A stretch of 27,813 bases of DNA from DATNBT01 sp964579765. GTDB lineage: Bacteria > Acidobacteriota > Vicinamibacteria > Vicinamibacterales > CAVVIG01. Positions 15,359-22,703 of this stretch are shown in pieces. The notes beneath the pieces are model-generated. The model saw only the letters and a list, made by a program, of their open reading frames with translations. It had not been told where the DNA came from and searched no databases. The translations under genes and the position numbers were made by a program. Where the stretch lies: contig CAZOIK010000117.1 of NCBI GenBank assembly GCA_964579765.1, forward strand, positions 1 through 27,813, in the 5' to 3' direction. The stretch's first letter is position 1; every line of letters starts with the position of its first letter.

Positions 15359-15433
15359 AAATGAGCATAGTGTCCTTCTGTGTCGTATAGAGGCATTCAA
15401 CCTACCGCCGTCACGGCGATATCGCAATCCGGC

Positions 15434-15439
15434 GATAAT
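15434..15439 (+). promoter_or_regulatory. Candidate -10 (GATAAT) for the PD40/M28 pair
   Basis: GATAAT ends 11 nt before the ATG at 15451, which would give a leader of about 4-5 nt. No good -35 box is seen 17 nt upstream (TCACGG). Confidence 0.35.
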
Positions 15440-15450
15440 GCCGAACGCCC

Positions 15451-16560
15451 ATGCGCACTCCGAACCTCGCGCTCCTTGGCGCCCTGGTCTTCGTCGTTCT
15501 CGCAGGCGTTCCCCGCGCCGACGACAACCACGAACACGAATTCCTGACGCGGATCCGGCGCCTGACCATCGACGGCAAGCGCTCCGGTGAAGGCTACTGG
15601 TCGCCGGACGGCACGCGCCTGGTATTTCAGAGCGAACGCGAGCCCGGCAATCCCTTCTACCAGATCTACACGCTCGATTTGACCACCGGCGAGTCCGCCC
15701 GCGTCTCGCCGGGTCTCGGAAAAACCACGTGCGCGTTCTTCCGCCCCCACGCCGACGAGATCGAATTCGCCTCCACCCACGCGGATCCGAATTCGAAGCG
15801 GCTGCAGGACGAGGAGATCGCGTTTCGCGCGTCCGGCAAAGAGCGCCGCTACTCGTGGGACTACGACGAGGCGATGGACATCTATGCTTACAGCGAGAAA
15901 ACCAGGCGGCTGACGCGGCTCACGTCCGCGCGGGGCTACGACGCCGAAGGCAGCTACTCCCCCGACGGCCAGTGGATCGTCTTCACCTCGATGCGCGACG
16001 CCTACAACCGCCCGCTCTCCGACGCGGAGAAGAAGCAGCTCGAGACGGATCCGAGCTACTTCGGCGAGATCTACATCATGCGCGCCGACGGCTCGGGACA
16101 GCGCCGCCTGACGAACGTCCCCGGCTACGACGGCGGTCCGTTCTTCACGCACGACGGCTCGCGCATCGTCTGGCGCCGCTTCGACACGACGGGCCTGCTC
16201 GCCGACGTGTGGACGATGAAGCCGGACGGGAGCGATCAGACGCGCATCACCGATTTCGGCGCGATGAGCTGGGCGCCGTACGAGCATCCGTCCGGCCGCT
16301 ACTTCGTTTTTTCGTCGAACAAGCTCGGGTTCGACAACTTCGAGCTCTACATCGTCGATGCCGAGGGCGCGAAAGAGCCGGTGCGGGTGACGTACTCCGA
16401 CGGCTTTGACGGCCTGCCGGTCCCGTCGCCCGACGGCACCCAGCTCGCGTGGACCTCGACGCGCGGCGGCGGTTCGGCCGGCCAGATTTATCTCGCGCAG
16501 TGGAACCACGCGAAAGCGCTCGAGGCGCTGGCGAGCGCGCCGCCGAGGAAAACCCGATGA
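15451..16560 (+). CDS. Secreted PD40 (TolB-like) beta-propeller protein
   Basis: 369 residues with a signal peptide at 1-23 (MRTPNLALLGALVFVVLAGVPRA). Several PD40 blades follow, each with SPDG or similar: GYWSPDGTRLVFQSER, GSYSPDGQWIVFTSMR, PFFTHDGSRIVWRRFD and PVPSPDGTQLAWTSTR, plus ADGSGQRRLTN and PDGSDQTRITD between strands. Such propellers bind peptides or act as platforms in the periplasm; DPP-IV and TolB share the fold. No hydrolase domain is attached. The start of the M28 peptidase overlaps its stop by 4 nt (ATGA), so a shared role, for example presenting peptides to the peptidase, is plausible but inferred. Confidence 0.9.
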   Translation: MRTPNLALLGALVFVVLAGVPRADDNHEHEFLTRIRRLTIDGKRSGEGYWSPDGTRLVFQSEREPGNPFYQIYTLDLTTGESARVSPGLGKTTCAFFRPHADEIEFASTHADPNSKRLQDEEIAFRASGKERRYSWDYDEAMDIYAYSEKTRRLTRLTSARGYDAEGSYSPDGQWIVFTSMRDAYNRPLSDAEKKQLETDPSYFGEIYIMRADGSGQRRLTNVPGYDGGPFFTHDGSRIVWRRFDTTGLLADVWTMKPDGSDQTRITDFGAMSWAPYEHPSGRYFVFSSNKLGFDNFELYIVDAEGAKEPVRVTYSDGFDGLPVPSPDGTQLAWTSTRGGGSAGQIYLAQWNHAKALEALASAPPRKTR

Positions 16561-18329
16561 AGACGCGATCATTCCGGCTTGGCCGCGCGCTCGGGCTTGC
16601 GCTCACCACGGTCGCGGTCCGCGCCGATGTCACCGAGCTGCGCCGGTACGTGACCACGCTCGCCTCCGATCGCTTCGCCGGCCGCCTCGCCGGCAGCGAC
16701 GGCGAGCGGCTCGCCCGCGAGTTCATCGTCTCGGAGCTGAAGCGCATCGGCGCAAAGCCGCTGCCCGGACGCGCCGACTTCGCCATGCCCTTCGAGTTCA
16801 CCGCGGGCGCGCGCGACGGCGGGACGTCGGTGTCGCTGCCCGGAAAGGCGCGAGCCCTGTCGTTTTCCGACACCGGCGAGGTCACCGCTCCGGCCGTCTT
16901 CGCCGGCTACGGCATCGTCGTGCCCGAGAGCCAGAGCTTCGGCTACGACAGCTACGCGACGCTCGACGTCAAAGGCAAGGTCGTCGTCGTGCTGCGGTAT
17001 TTTCCTGAGGACGCCGACCAGCAGACGCGCGGCGTCCTCGCGCGCTACTCCGATCTCCGCTACAAGGCGATGGCCGCGCGGCAGCACGGCGCCGTCGCGA
17101 TGCTCGTCGTCACGGGTCCGCGATCGCCGAATGCCGGCGAGCTGATCCCGATGACGTTCGACACGGCGCTCGCCGGCTCGGGCATTGTCGCGGCGAGCAT
17201 CGACGCCGCGGCCGGAGGCGCGCTCTTCGCCGCCGCCGGAAAGACGCTCGGCGACGTGCAGCAGTCGCTCGATTCCGGCAACCCGCACGTCGCCGGCTTC
17301 GCCATCCCGACCACCGTCACCGTGCGCACGAAAGTCGAGCGCGACCGGCACACAGCGTACAACATCCTCGGCTACCTGCCGGCGAGCCGGCCGGCGGCCG
17401 TCGAGAAGCCGTGGCTCGTCGTCGGCGCGCACTACGACCATCTCGGCCGGGGCGAAAACGGATCCTCGCTCGCGTCGAAGGACGAAGCCGGACGCATCCA
17501 CCACGGCGCCGACGACAACGCCTCGGGCGACGCGGCGGTGCTCGCGCTCGGCGAACGGCTCGCCGCGCAGCCGCGTCCGCGCAACGTGCTGCTCGCGTTC
17601 TGGTCGGGCGAAGAGCTCGGCCTGCTCGGATCGGCCGCGTTCGTCGCCGTGCCGCCGATCGCGATGGCCGACGTCGCGGCGTACCTGAACTTCGACATGG
17701 TCGGCCGCATGCACGACAACAAACTGAGCGTCCAGGCGAGCGGCACCAGCGCGACGTGGGACAAGCTCGTCGAGCAGGCGAACGTCAAAGCCGGCTTCGA
17801 CGTGAGCCTGCAGCCCGACCCGTATCTGCCGACCGACGAGGCCAGCTTCAACACGGCCGGCGTGCCGAGCCTCAACTTCTTCACCGGCGCCCACGCCGAC
17901 TATCACAAGCCGAGCGACACCGCAGACAAGATCGACTACGAGGATCTCGACCGCATTGTCGATTTCGCGGCGGCGATCGCGCGGCGCGTCGAGGACATGC
18001 GCGACGCGCCGGTCTTTGCGAAGGTGGCGCCGCAGGCGCAGAGCGGCGCGAGCCGCGCCGGCGTGCGCGTGTTCACCGGAACGGTGCCCGACTACGCGAC
18101 CGAGGCCAAGGGGCTCCTGCTCGGCGGCGTCGTCGCGGGTGGTCCGGCCGACGCCGCGGGCCTGCAGAAAGGCGATCTCATCGTCGAGATCGCCGGGCAG
18201 ACGATCGCGAACATCTACGACTACACGTACGCGCTCGACGTCCTGAAGATCGGCCAGCCGACGAAAGTCGTCTTCATGCGCGCGGGCCAGCGCAAGGAGA
18301 CGATGCTCACGCCCGCCGCGCGCAAGTAG
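16557..18329 (+). CDS. Secreted M28 zinc aminopeptidase with PA and PDZ domains
   Basis: 590 residues from ATG at 16557, in an ATGA overlap with the PD40 gene. A short signal sequence (about 1-23) is followed by a cap region, and a PA domain lies at about 105-250 (VFAGYGIVVPE, LDVKGKVVVVLR). The M28 catalytic domain begins near TAYNILGYLP, with metal ligands expected at H292 (GAHYDHLG), the aspartates of GADDNASG (319-320), E352-E353 (WSGEELGLLGS), D380 (NFDMVGR) and H450 (DYHKPSD). All core residues are present, so it should be active. A PDZ domain closes the protein (about 510-585: LLGGVVAGGPADAAGLQKGD, IAGQTI). This layout is typical of secreted peptidases that remove N-terminal residues. 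Confidence 0.93.
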   Translation: MKTRSFRLGRALGLALTTVAVRADVTELRRYVTTLASDRFAGRLAGSDGERLAREFIVSELKRIGAKPLPGRADFAMPFEFTAGARDGGTSVSLPGKARALSFSDTGEVTAPAVFAGYGIVVPESQSFGYDSYATLDVKGKVVVVLRYFPEDADQQTRGVLARYSDLRYKAMAARQHGAVAMLVVTGPRSPNAGELIPMTFDTALAGSGIVAASIDAAAGGALFAAAGKTLGDVQQSLDSGNPHVAGFAIPTTVTVRTKVERDRHTAYNILGYLPASRPAAVEKPWLVVGAHYDHLGRGENGSSLASKDEAGRIHHGADDNASGDAAVLALGERLAAQPRPRNVLLAFWSGEELGLLGSAAFVAVPPIAMADVAAYLNFDMVGRMHDNKLSVQASGTSATWDKLVEQANVKAGFDVSLQPDPYLPTDEASFNTAGVPSLNFFTGAHADYHKPSDTADKIDYEDLDRIVDFAAAIARRVEDMRDAPVFAKVAPQAQSGASRAGVRVFTGTVPDYATEAKGLLLGGVVAGGPADAAGLQKGDLIVEIAGQTIANIYDYTYALDVLKIGQPTKVVFMRAGQRKETMLTPAARK

Positions 18330-18839
18330 CTACGTGTTCACGCTGCGCCGCGTCCGGAAGAACGCAATCATGTCGGTCGGCTTCGGCGGCGGCGCGCCGA
18401 GCTGCCGGAGCAGCGTCGTGATCTGACCGCGATGGTACGCGCCGTGGTTGACGACGTGGACGAGCATCTGCCAGAAGGGCGCGGCGTCGGGTGCGCCGCT
18501 GAGCAGCCTGTATTCGAAGAGCTGATTGACGCCCGTCTCACCCAGGTTGTTGACGAACTGCCGGACGTCCACTTCCAGGTCTTTCCATGCCGTGCGCAGC
18601 GACGTCGCGTCCGGGAACTGATCGTACGCAATGAGCCCGGACGGCGCCCGGCCCATCCAGCGCGTGTACCAGACGAGATCCGCGGCATAGATGTGCGCGA
18701 CCGTATCGCGCACCGACTTGAAGCTGCTCTCCACGGGCCGGGTGAACTGCTCGCGCGGCAGGTCGGTGACCGCGTCGAGGATGACGTCGCGCGCCCAGTA
18801 GTGATAGTCGAGCAGCGTCTGCAGATAGGCGAGGTTCAT
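18330..18839 (-). CDS. DinB-family four-helix protein
   Basis: 169 residues from ATG at 18839, where DinB-like sequence begins (MNLAYLQTLLDYHYWARDVIL). The three metal-binding histidines are visible: one in DTVAHIYAAD and two in VVNHGAYHRGQI (HxxxH). TLLRQLGAPPP is the standard C-terminal motif. DinB/YfiT-like proteins bind a metal; some are thiol-dependent S-transferases (bacillithiol or mycothiol related), others have unknown roles. The stop codon directly abuts that of the convergent M28 gene. It follows the FAD monooxygenase by 8 nt, so the two are likely co-transcribed. Confidence 0.9.
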   Translation of the reverse strand: MNLAYLQTLLDYHYWARDVILDAVTDLPREQFTRPVESSFKSVRDTVAHIYAADLVWYTRWMGRAPSGLIAYDQFPDATSLRTAWKDLEVDVRQFVNNLGETGVNQLFEYRLLSGAPDAAPFWQMLVHVVNHGAYHRGQITTLLRQLGAPPPKPTDMIAFFRTRRSVNT

Positions 18840-18847
18840 CCGAGGGA

Positions 18848-20068
18848 TTATCGCCGATCGCGCTCGGGGCTTTCGACGCGCGGGCGGTTGATGCCGAGCG
18901 CGATCAGCCGCGGCGGGATGTCGCGGACGATCGGCGTCGCCAGGAGCGCACGCACGATCCACGGGATCGAGGGCGTCTCCGCCGAGAGCAGCGCCGGCTT
19001 CAGAAACCGCGACTGCACGAACCGCTGCATCGCCTGAATCACGCGCACGGCGCGTTCGCGCCTCCGCTGCACGGCGGCGAGATCGCGATCGTCGATCCGC
19101 CCCTCCGACAGCGGCCGCCACAGCACGTTGGCCGCCGCCACGGCATCCTGAATGGCGACGTTGATGCCGACGCCGCCGACCGGCGACATCGCGTGCGCGG
19201 CGTCGCCTATGGCGAGATACCCGGGCCTGTGCCACTGCGTCAGCCGATCGACGCGCACCGTCAGCAGCTTGACGTCGTCCCACGAGCGGATCTCGTGCAC
19301 GCGATCGGAGAGCTCCGGCGCGGCGCGCACGACGTCGGCGCGGAACGCGTCGAGTCCTCGCGCGCGCACCTGCTCGGCGGCGCTCTTGGGGATCACGAAC
19401 GCGATCTGCCAGTACGCGTCGCGGTCGAGCATCACCAGCAGCACGCCCGGCCCGAGCCGTCCAGCGACCGCTTCCACTTCGTCGCGCCGCCGGCTGAGCC
19501 GGAACCAGAACACGTCGATCGGCGGCGCCGTCTCGGCGAGCGGCAGGCGCGACGCCGCGCGGGTGCGCGACGTGCGGCCGTCCGCGCCGACCGTCAGCAG
19601 CGCCGAGAGCTCGTGGTCGCCCTCGACGTCGCGATAGCGCAGCCCGGTCACGCGCCCGTCACGCTCGACGAGATCGACGACCTCGGCGCTCCGCAGCAGC
19701 GTGAACGACGGGAAGCCGGCCGCCTCGCGCGTCATGAACTCGAGGAAGTCCCACTGCGGCATGAAGGCGATGAACCGGAACTTCGACGGCAGGCGCTCGA
19801 GCGACACCTTCAGCGTCTGGCCGGCCGTCGTCTGCATCTGCACCGACGCGATCCGGCTGTGCGGCAGCCTCAGAAAGTCGTCGGCGAGACCGAGCTGGTC
19901 GAGCAGTTCGAGCGTCGAGGGGTGGATCGTGTCGCCGCGGAAGTCGCGCAGGAAGTCGGCGTGCTTCTCGAGCACCACGACGTCGATGCCGGCGCGCGCG
20001 AGGAGGAATCCGAGAACCGCGCCGGCGGGTCCGCAGCCGGCAATCGCGCAGGTGGTCGAGGCAGGCAA
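18848..20068 (-). CDS. FAD-dependent aromatic hydroxylase (PHBH/UbiH-like)
   Basis: 406 residues from a TTG at 20068 (MPASTTCAIAGCGPAGAVLG). The dinucleotide fold GCGPAG lies at 11-16, so the start must be near here; the frame has a TGA inside the hairpin just upstream, and no ATG or GTG lies between. Further motifs are the DG motif (VGADGRTSRTR) and the GD motif (GYLAIGDAAHAMSPVGGVGINVAIQDA, quoted in part). This is the class A flavoprotein monooxygenase pattern (PF01494). Members hydroxylate aromatic rings using NAD(P)H and oxygen; the substrate is not evident, and no degradation genes are nearby. The TTG start beside the repeat at 20073-20095 suggests weak or altered initiation. Confidence 0.9.
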   Translation of the reverse strand: MPASTTCAIAGCGPAGAVLGFLLARAGIDVVVLEKHADFLRDFRGDTIHPSTLELLDQLGLADDFLRLPHSRIASVQMQTTAGQTLKVSLERLPSKFRFIAFMPQWDFLEFMTREAAGFPSFTLLRSAEVVDLVERDGRVTGLRYRDVEGDHELSALLTVGADGRTSRTRAASRLPLAETAPPIDVFWFRLSRRRDEVEAVAGRLGPGVLLVMLDRDAYWQIAFVIPKSAAEQVRARGLDAFRADVVRAAPELSDRVHEIRSWDDVKLLTVRVDRLTQWHRPGYLAIGDAAHAMSPVGGVGINVAIQDAVAAANVLWRPLSEGRIDDRDLAAVQRRRERAVRVIQAMQRFVQSRFLKPALLSAETPSIPWIVRALLATPIVRDIPPRLIALGINRPRVESPERDRR

Positions 20069-20072
20069 AGCA

Positions 20073-20095
20073 GGGCGGGCCGTTCAGGCCCGCCC
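20073..20095. repeat. GGGCGGGCC hairpin between htrA and the monooxygenase
   Basis: GGGCGGGCC and GGCCCGCCC form a 9-bp stem around GTTCA. It lies 8 nt after the HtrA stop and 4 nt before the TTG start of the next gene, so in RNA it could end htrA transcription or block the ribosome site. Its GGGCC-NTTCA-GGCCC centre matches the hairpin at 4742-4758. Confidence 0.7.
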
Positions 20096-20103
20096 CATCC
20101 AGC

Positions 20104-21588
20104 TTACCCGTTGGCGGGATGCACCGTCACGTAGAGGTCGTGGCCGTCGCGCTCGACGAGCAGTAGCACCGGGCGATCCGTGGTGCTGCGCACCGCGCTC
20201 CGAAGCTCGTCCACCGAAGTCACCGGCTTGCGATTCACCTGGTGAATCACGTCGCCTTCCTGCAGGCCCGCGTCAGCCGCGCGGCTGTCGGGACTCACCT
20301 GCGTGATGACCAGCCCCTTCGGCCCTTTCTCGACCGAGATGCCGAGCGCCGCCTTCTCGCCGCTGTCCTCGCCGCCGTCCTCGCGCGAGGCGCGCCGGCT
20401 GGCTTCGGCTTCGTCGAGCTTGACGGAGAACGTCTTCTCGCTGCCGTCGCGGTTGACGACGACCGTCGCGTTGCTGCCGGGCGTCGAGTCCGCCACGTGG
20501 TTGCGCAGGCTGTTGAAGTCGCTCACCGGCTGGCCGTCGAACGACAGGATCACGTCGCCCTGCTTCAGGCCGGCGCGATCGGCCGCGCTGTCGGGGTTCA
20601 CCTTCGCGACGATGACGCCGCCGACGTGCTTCAGGCCGAGGCTCTCGGCGAGATCCGACGTCATCGGCTGCACTTCGACGCCGAGCTGCGCGCGGCGCAC
20701 GCGGCCGTCCTTCCGCAGATCGTCCATGACGTGGCGCGCCATGTTCGACGGAATCGCGAAGCCGATGCCGATGTTCGCGTCCACGGGCGACAGCATCTCG
20801 GCGTTGATCCCGATCACTTCGCCCTTCGTGTTCACGAGCGCGCCGCCGGAGTTGCCGTGGTTGATCGGCGCGTCGGTCTGCAGAAAGTCTTGATAGCTGC
20901 CGTCGCCGGCGCTCGTCGAGCGGCCCTTCGCGCTGACGATGCCCATCGTCACCGTCTGGCCGACGCCGAGCGGGTTGCCGATGGCGAGCACGACGTCGCC
21001 GACCTGCGCGTGGTCGGAGTTGCCGAGCCGCGCCGCGGGCAGACCGCTCGCGTCCACTTTCACGAGCGCGAGGTCGCTGGCCTTGTCGGTGCCGACGACC
21101 TTGCCCTCGAGCGTGCGCCCGTCGGTCAGATCGACGTGGATCTTGTCGGCGCCGTCTACGACGTGGTTGTTGGTGAGGATGTAGCCGTCGCCGCTGACGA
21201 CGACGCCGGAGCCGAGCCCGCGCTGCCGGTACGTGCGCGGCTCGATGCGCTGTCTGCGCTGCGGCTGATCGTCGCCGTTGTCGTCGCCGAAGAAGCGGCG
21301 GAAGAAGTCGTCGCCGTCGAAGAACTGCGTCGGCGCCGCCTTGGCCTTGCCCTCGACGCGAATCGTCACCACCGCCGGCGCCACCTGTGTGACGATGTCG
21401 GCGTACGAGTCGCGTGAGCCGTCGAACGCGGCCGCGTGCCCGGTGACGGCGGGAGCGGGAGCCGTCGCCACGGCCGCGGCGTGAGCCGTGGAAGTTGCCG
21501 CGACGCCGCGCCACGCTGCACCGCTGATGAGCAGGGCAGCGGCCGCCGCGGCAATCCCGGCACGAGTGCTGAAACGTCGCTTGTCCAT
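20104..21588 (-). CDS. HtrA/Deg-type periplasmic serine protease with two PDZ domains
   Basis: 494 residues from ATG at 21588, which has AAAGGA (minus strand, 21598-21603) at good spacing; an ATG at 21612 would add 8 residues. Residues 1-35 are an uncleaved or cleaved signal (RRFSTRAGIAAAAAALLISG). The trypsin-like domain has H142 (TNNHVVDGAD), D172 (ASDLALVKV) and S247 (GNSGGAL). A flexible acidic LA-like loop is at 88-108 (FFDGDDFFRRFFGDDNGDD). PDZ1 spans about 290-380 (LGVEVQPMT...GGVIVAKVNPDSAADRAGL) and PDZ2 about 405-490. HtrA/Deg enzymes degrade or refold damaged envelope proteins and are often stress-induced. The neighbouring msrP and two-component genes fit an envelope-stress role. 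Confidence 0.93.
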   Translation of the reverse strand: MDKRRFSTRAGIAAAAAALLISGAAWRGVAATSTAHAAAVATAPAPAVTGHAAAFDGSRDSYADIVTQVAPAVVTIRVEGKAKAAPTQFFDGDDFFRRFFGDDNGDDQPQRRQRIEPRTYRQRGLGSGVVVSGDGYILTNNHVVDGADKIHVDLTDGRTLEGKVVGTDKASDLALVKVDASGLPAARLGNSDHAQVGDVVLAIGNPLGVGQTVTMGIVSAKGRSTSAGDGSYQDFLQTDAPINHGNSGGALVNTKGEVIGINAEMLSPVDANIGIGFAIPSNMARHVMDDLRKDGRVRRAQLGVEVQPMTSDLAESLGLKHVGGVIVAKVNPDSAADRAGLKQGDVILSFDGQPVSDFNSLRNHVADSTPGSNATVVVNRDGSEKTFSVKLDEAEASRRASREDGGEDSGEKAALGISVEKGPKGLVITQVSPDSRAADAGLQEGDVIHQVNRKPVTSVDELRSAVRSTTDRPVLLLVERDGHDLYVTVHPANG

Positions 21589-21693
21589 AGGTGAGAGTCC
21601 TTTCGTCTTCATCTGTCCCGATTAGACCGCGCGGCGCCTTTCGCGGCCGTGACCGGAACATTACAAATAGGAAAGGTTCCAGGGGGCCAGCGG

Positions 21694-21734
21694 TTGACGC
21701 GGGTCGGGGGCTGATATATCGTCTGTCGATATAT
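21694..21734 (+). promoter_or_regulatory. PadR promoter with ATATATCG/CGATATAT operator
   Basis: TTGACG at 21694-21699 is followed by a TATA-rich stretch near 21713-21722. Two perfect inverted arms, ATATATCG (21714-21721) and CGATATAT (21727-21734), are separated by 5 nt. The second arm runs into the ATG at 21733. PadR regulators commonly bind such AT-rich dyads in their own promoters, so autoregulation is likely, and the mRNA may be leaderless. Confidence 0.65.
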
Positions 21735-22044
21735 GACGCCGACGCGCGCGGAGTTTCACGTGCTGCTCGCGCTGCTCGACGGGCCGCGCCACGGGTACGG
21801 CCTGATGCAGGACGTCGAGGAGCACTCGGGCGGCGAGGTCCGCCTCGGGCCGGGGACCCTGTACACCGCGATCAAGCGCCTGCGCACGTCCGGCCTCATC
21901 AGCGAGACCGACGCGGACGCGGATCGGCGCCGGTGCTACAAGCTCACGCGCAAGGGCCGCGCGGCCGCCGAGGACGAGGCGCGCCGGATGCGCGATCTCG
22001 TGCATCTCGCACGCAAGCACGGCCTGCTGCCGTCCACGTCATGA
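21733..22044 (+). CDS. PadR-family transcriptional regulator
   Basis: 103 residues, the size of short PadR proteins. It is a winged-helix protein with the family signatures FHVLLALLDGPRHGYGLM, GPGTLYTAIKRL (recognition helix region) and RCYKLTRKGRAA (wing). PadR proteins are usually repressors that respond to small molecules. The start at 21733 lies in the right arm of its predicted operator, which supports self-control. Its TGA overlaps the ATG of the membrane protein (ATGA), and that gene overlaps msrP, so all three probably respond to the same signal. In acidobacteria PadR often heads ADOP-type permease operons; here it heads an msrP chain instead. Confidence 0.93.
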   Translation: MTPTRAEFHVLLALLDGPRHGYGLMQDVEEHSGGEVRLGPGTLYTAIKRLRTSGLISETDADADRRRCYKLTRKGRAAAEDEARRMRDLVHLARKHGLLPSTS

Positions 22045-22703
22045 ACGCCGAGCGCGTGTTCACGGCGCTCCTCTGCCTGTACCCGCGCGCGTTTCGCGAG
22101 GAATACGGCGCGGAGATGATCGCCGCGTTCGCTGACCTGCGCGAGCGGCATCGCGGGCGCGCGCTCGCGCTCTGGGCCTTCGTCGTCGCCGACACGCTGC
22201 GCGCCGCGGGCCGCGAGCGCCTCCCGCGGCTGCGCTGGCTCGCCTCGGCCGCGTTCGGCTTGTTGACCACCACCGCCGTCAGCGACGGCGCGACCTGGGC
22301 CTATCACTACTTCTACCACCCATACCTCGAGGGCACGACGATCCGCGGCCTTCCGTACGGCATCCTGCTCGGCGTGGTGCTCGGCGGCAGCGTCGGGGCG
22401 GCGCAGTGGCTGCTCTTCGAGCCGGCCGATCGCCGCGCGAGCCGATGGGGTCTGGCCAGCGCGGCCGCGCTGCCCGTCGCCGTCTTGTTCTGCAGCACGG
22501 CGTTTGCCCGCGTGAGCGCGGGCGTCAACCCCCTCGTCGCGTCGCCGGGGCCGTCCGCGCTCGACCTGTTCGTCCTCGGCCTCGCGCCGCTGACAGGCTG
22601 GCCCGACCTGACCGCGCAGTGCGCCGCCATGGCCGCGACGGCGTTCGTCGCGCGCGTGCTGCTCTTCGCACGCACCCCGGAGCGCCGCCATGCTCGTTCG
22701 TAA
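22041..22703 (+). CDS. PadR-linked membrane protein, function unknown
   Basis: 220 residues from ATG at 22041 (ATGA overlap with padR). A cytoplasmic N-terminus, ERVFTALLCLYPRAFREEYGAEM, then AAFADLRERHRG, is the YPxxFRxEYGxEM pattern I recall from proteins next to acidobacterial PadR genes. About four to five membrane segments follow, roughly 68-90, 105-128, 138-160, 172-190 and 192-212. A short YHYFYHPY stretch with two histidines follows the first segment. There is no ABC permease or FtsX signature and no MsrQ-like heme histidine pattern, so I give no function. It overlaps msrP by 14 nt. Confidence 0.8.
   Translation: MNAERVFTALLCLYPRAFREEYGAEMIAAFADLRERHRGRALALWAFVVADTLRAAGRERLPRLRWLASAAFGLLTTTAVSDGATWAYHYFYHPYLEGTTIRGLPYGILLGVVLGGSVGAAQWLLFEPADRRASRWGLASAAALPVAVLFCSTAFARVSAGVNPLVASPGPSALDLFVLGLAPLTGWPDLTAQCAAMAATAFVARVLLFARTPERRHARS

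Larger units (their letters stand above)
15062..15450. other. AT-rich intergenic region between divergent subtilisin and PD40 genes
   Basis: This 389-nt region separates two divergent secreted-protein genes. Bases 15181-15360 are only about 38% G+C (counted), against about two thirds around it. It contains a hairpin-forming palindrome at 15330-15358, a GATAAT box at 15434-15439, and a 47-codon open frame on + (15221-15364) that has no convincing ribosome site. The part next to the subtilisin (15062-15180) is GC-rich and looks like a leader. No tRNA, known riboswitch or mobile-element end was recognised. Confidence 0.6.

Noticed and set aside
20842..20862. HtrA active-site variant NHGNSGG as a sign of inactivity
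   Set aside because: The residue before GNSGG varies in active Deg proteases (R or P are common); His, Asp and Ser of the triad are all present.
22041..22703. Membrane protein upstream of msrP as MsrQ
   Set aside because: It is about the right size, but I see no MsrQ-like heme histidine pattern, and its N-terminus matches a PadR-linked family.
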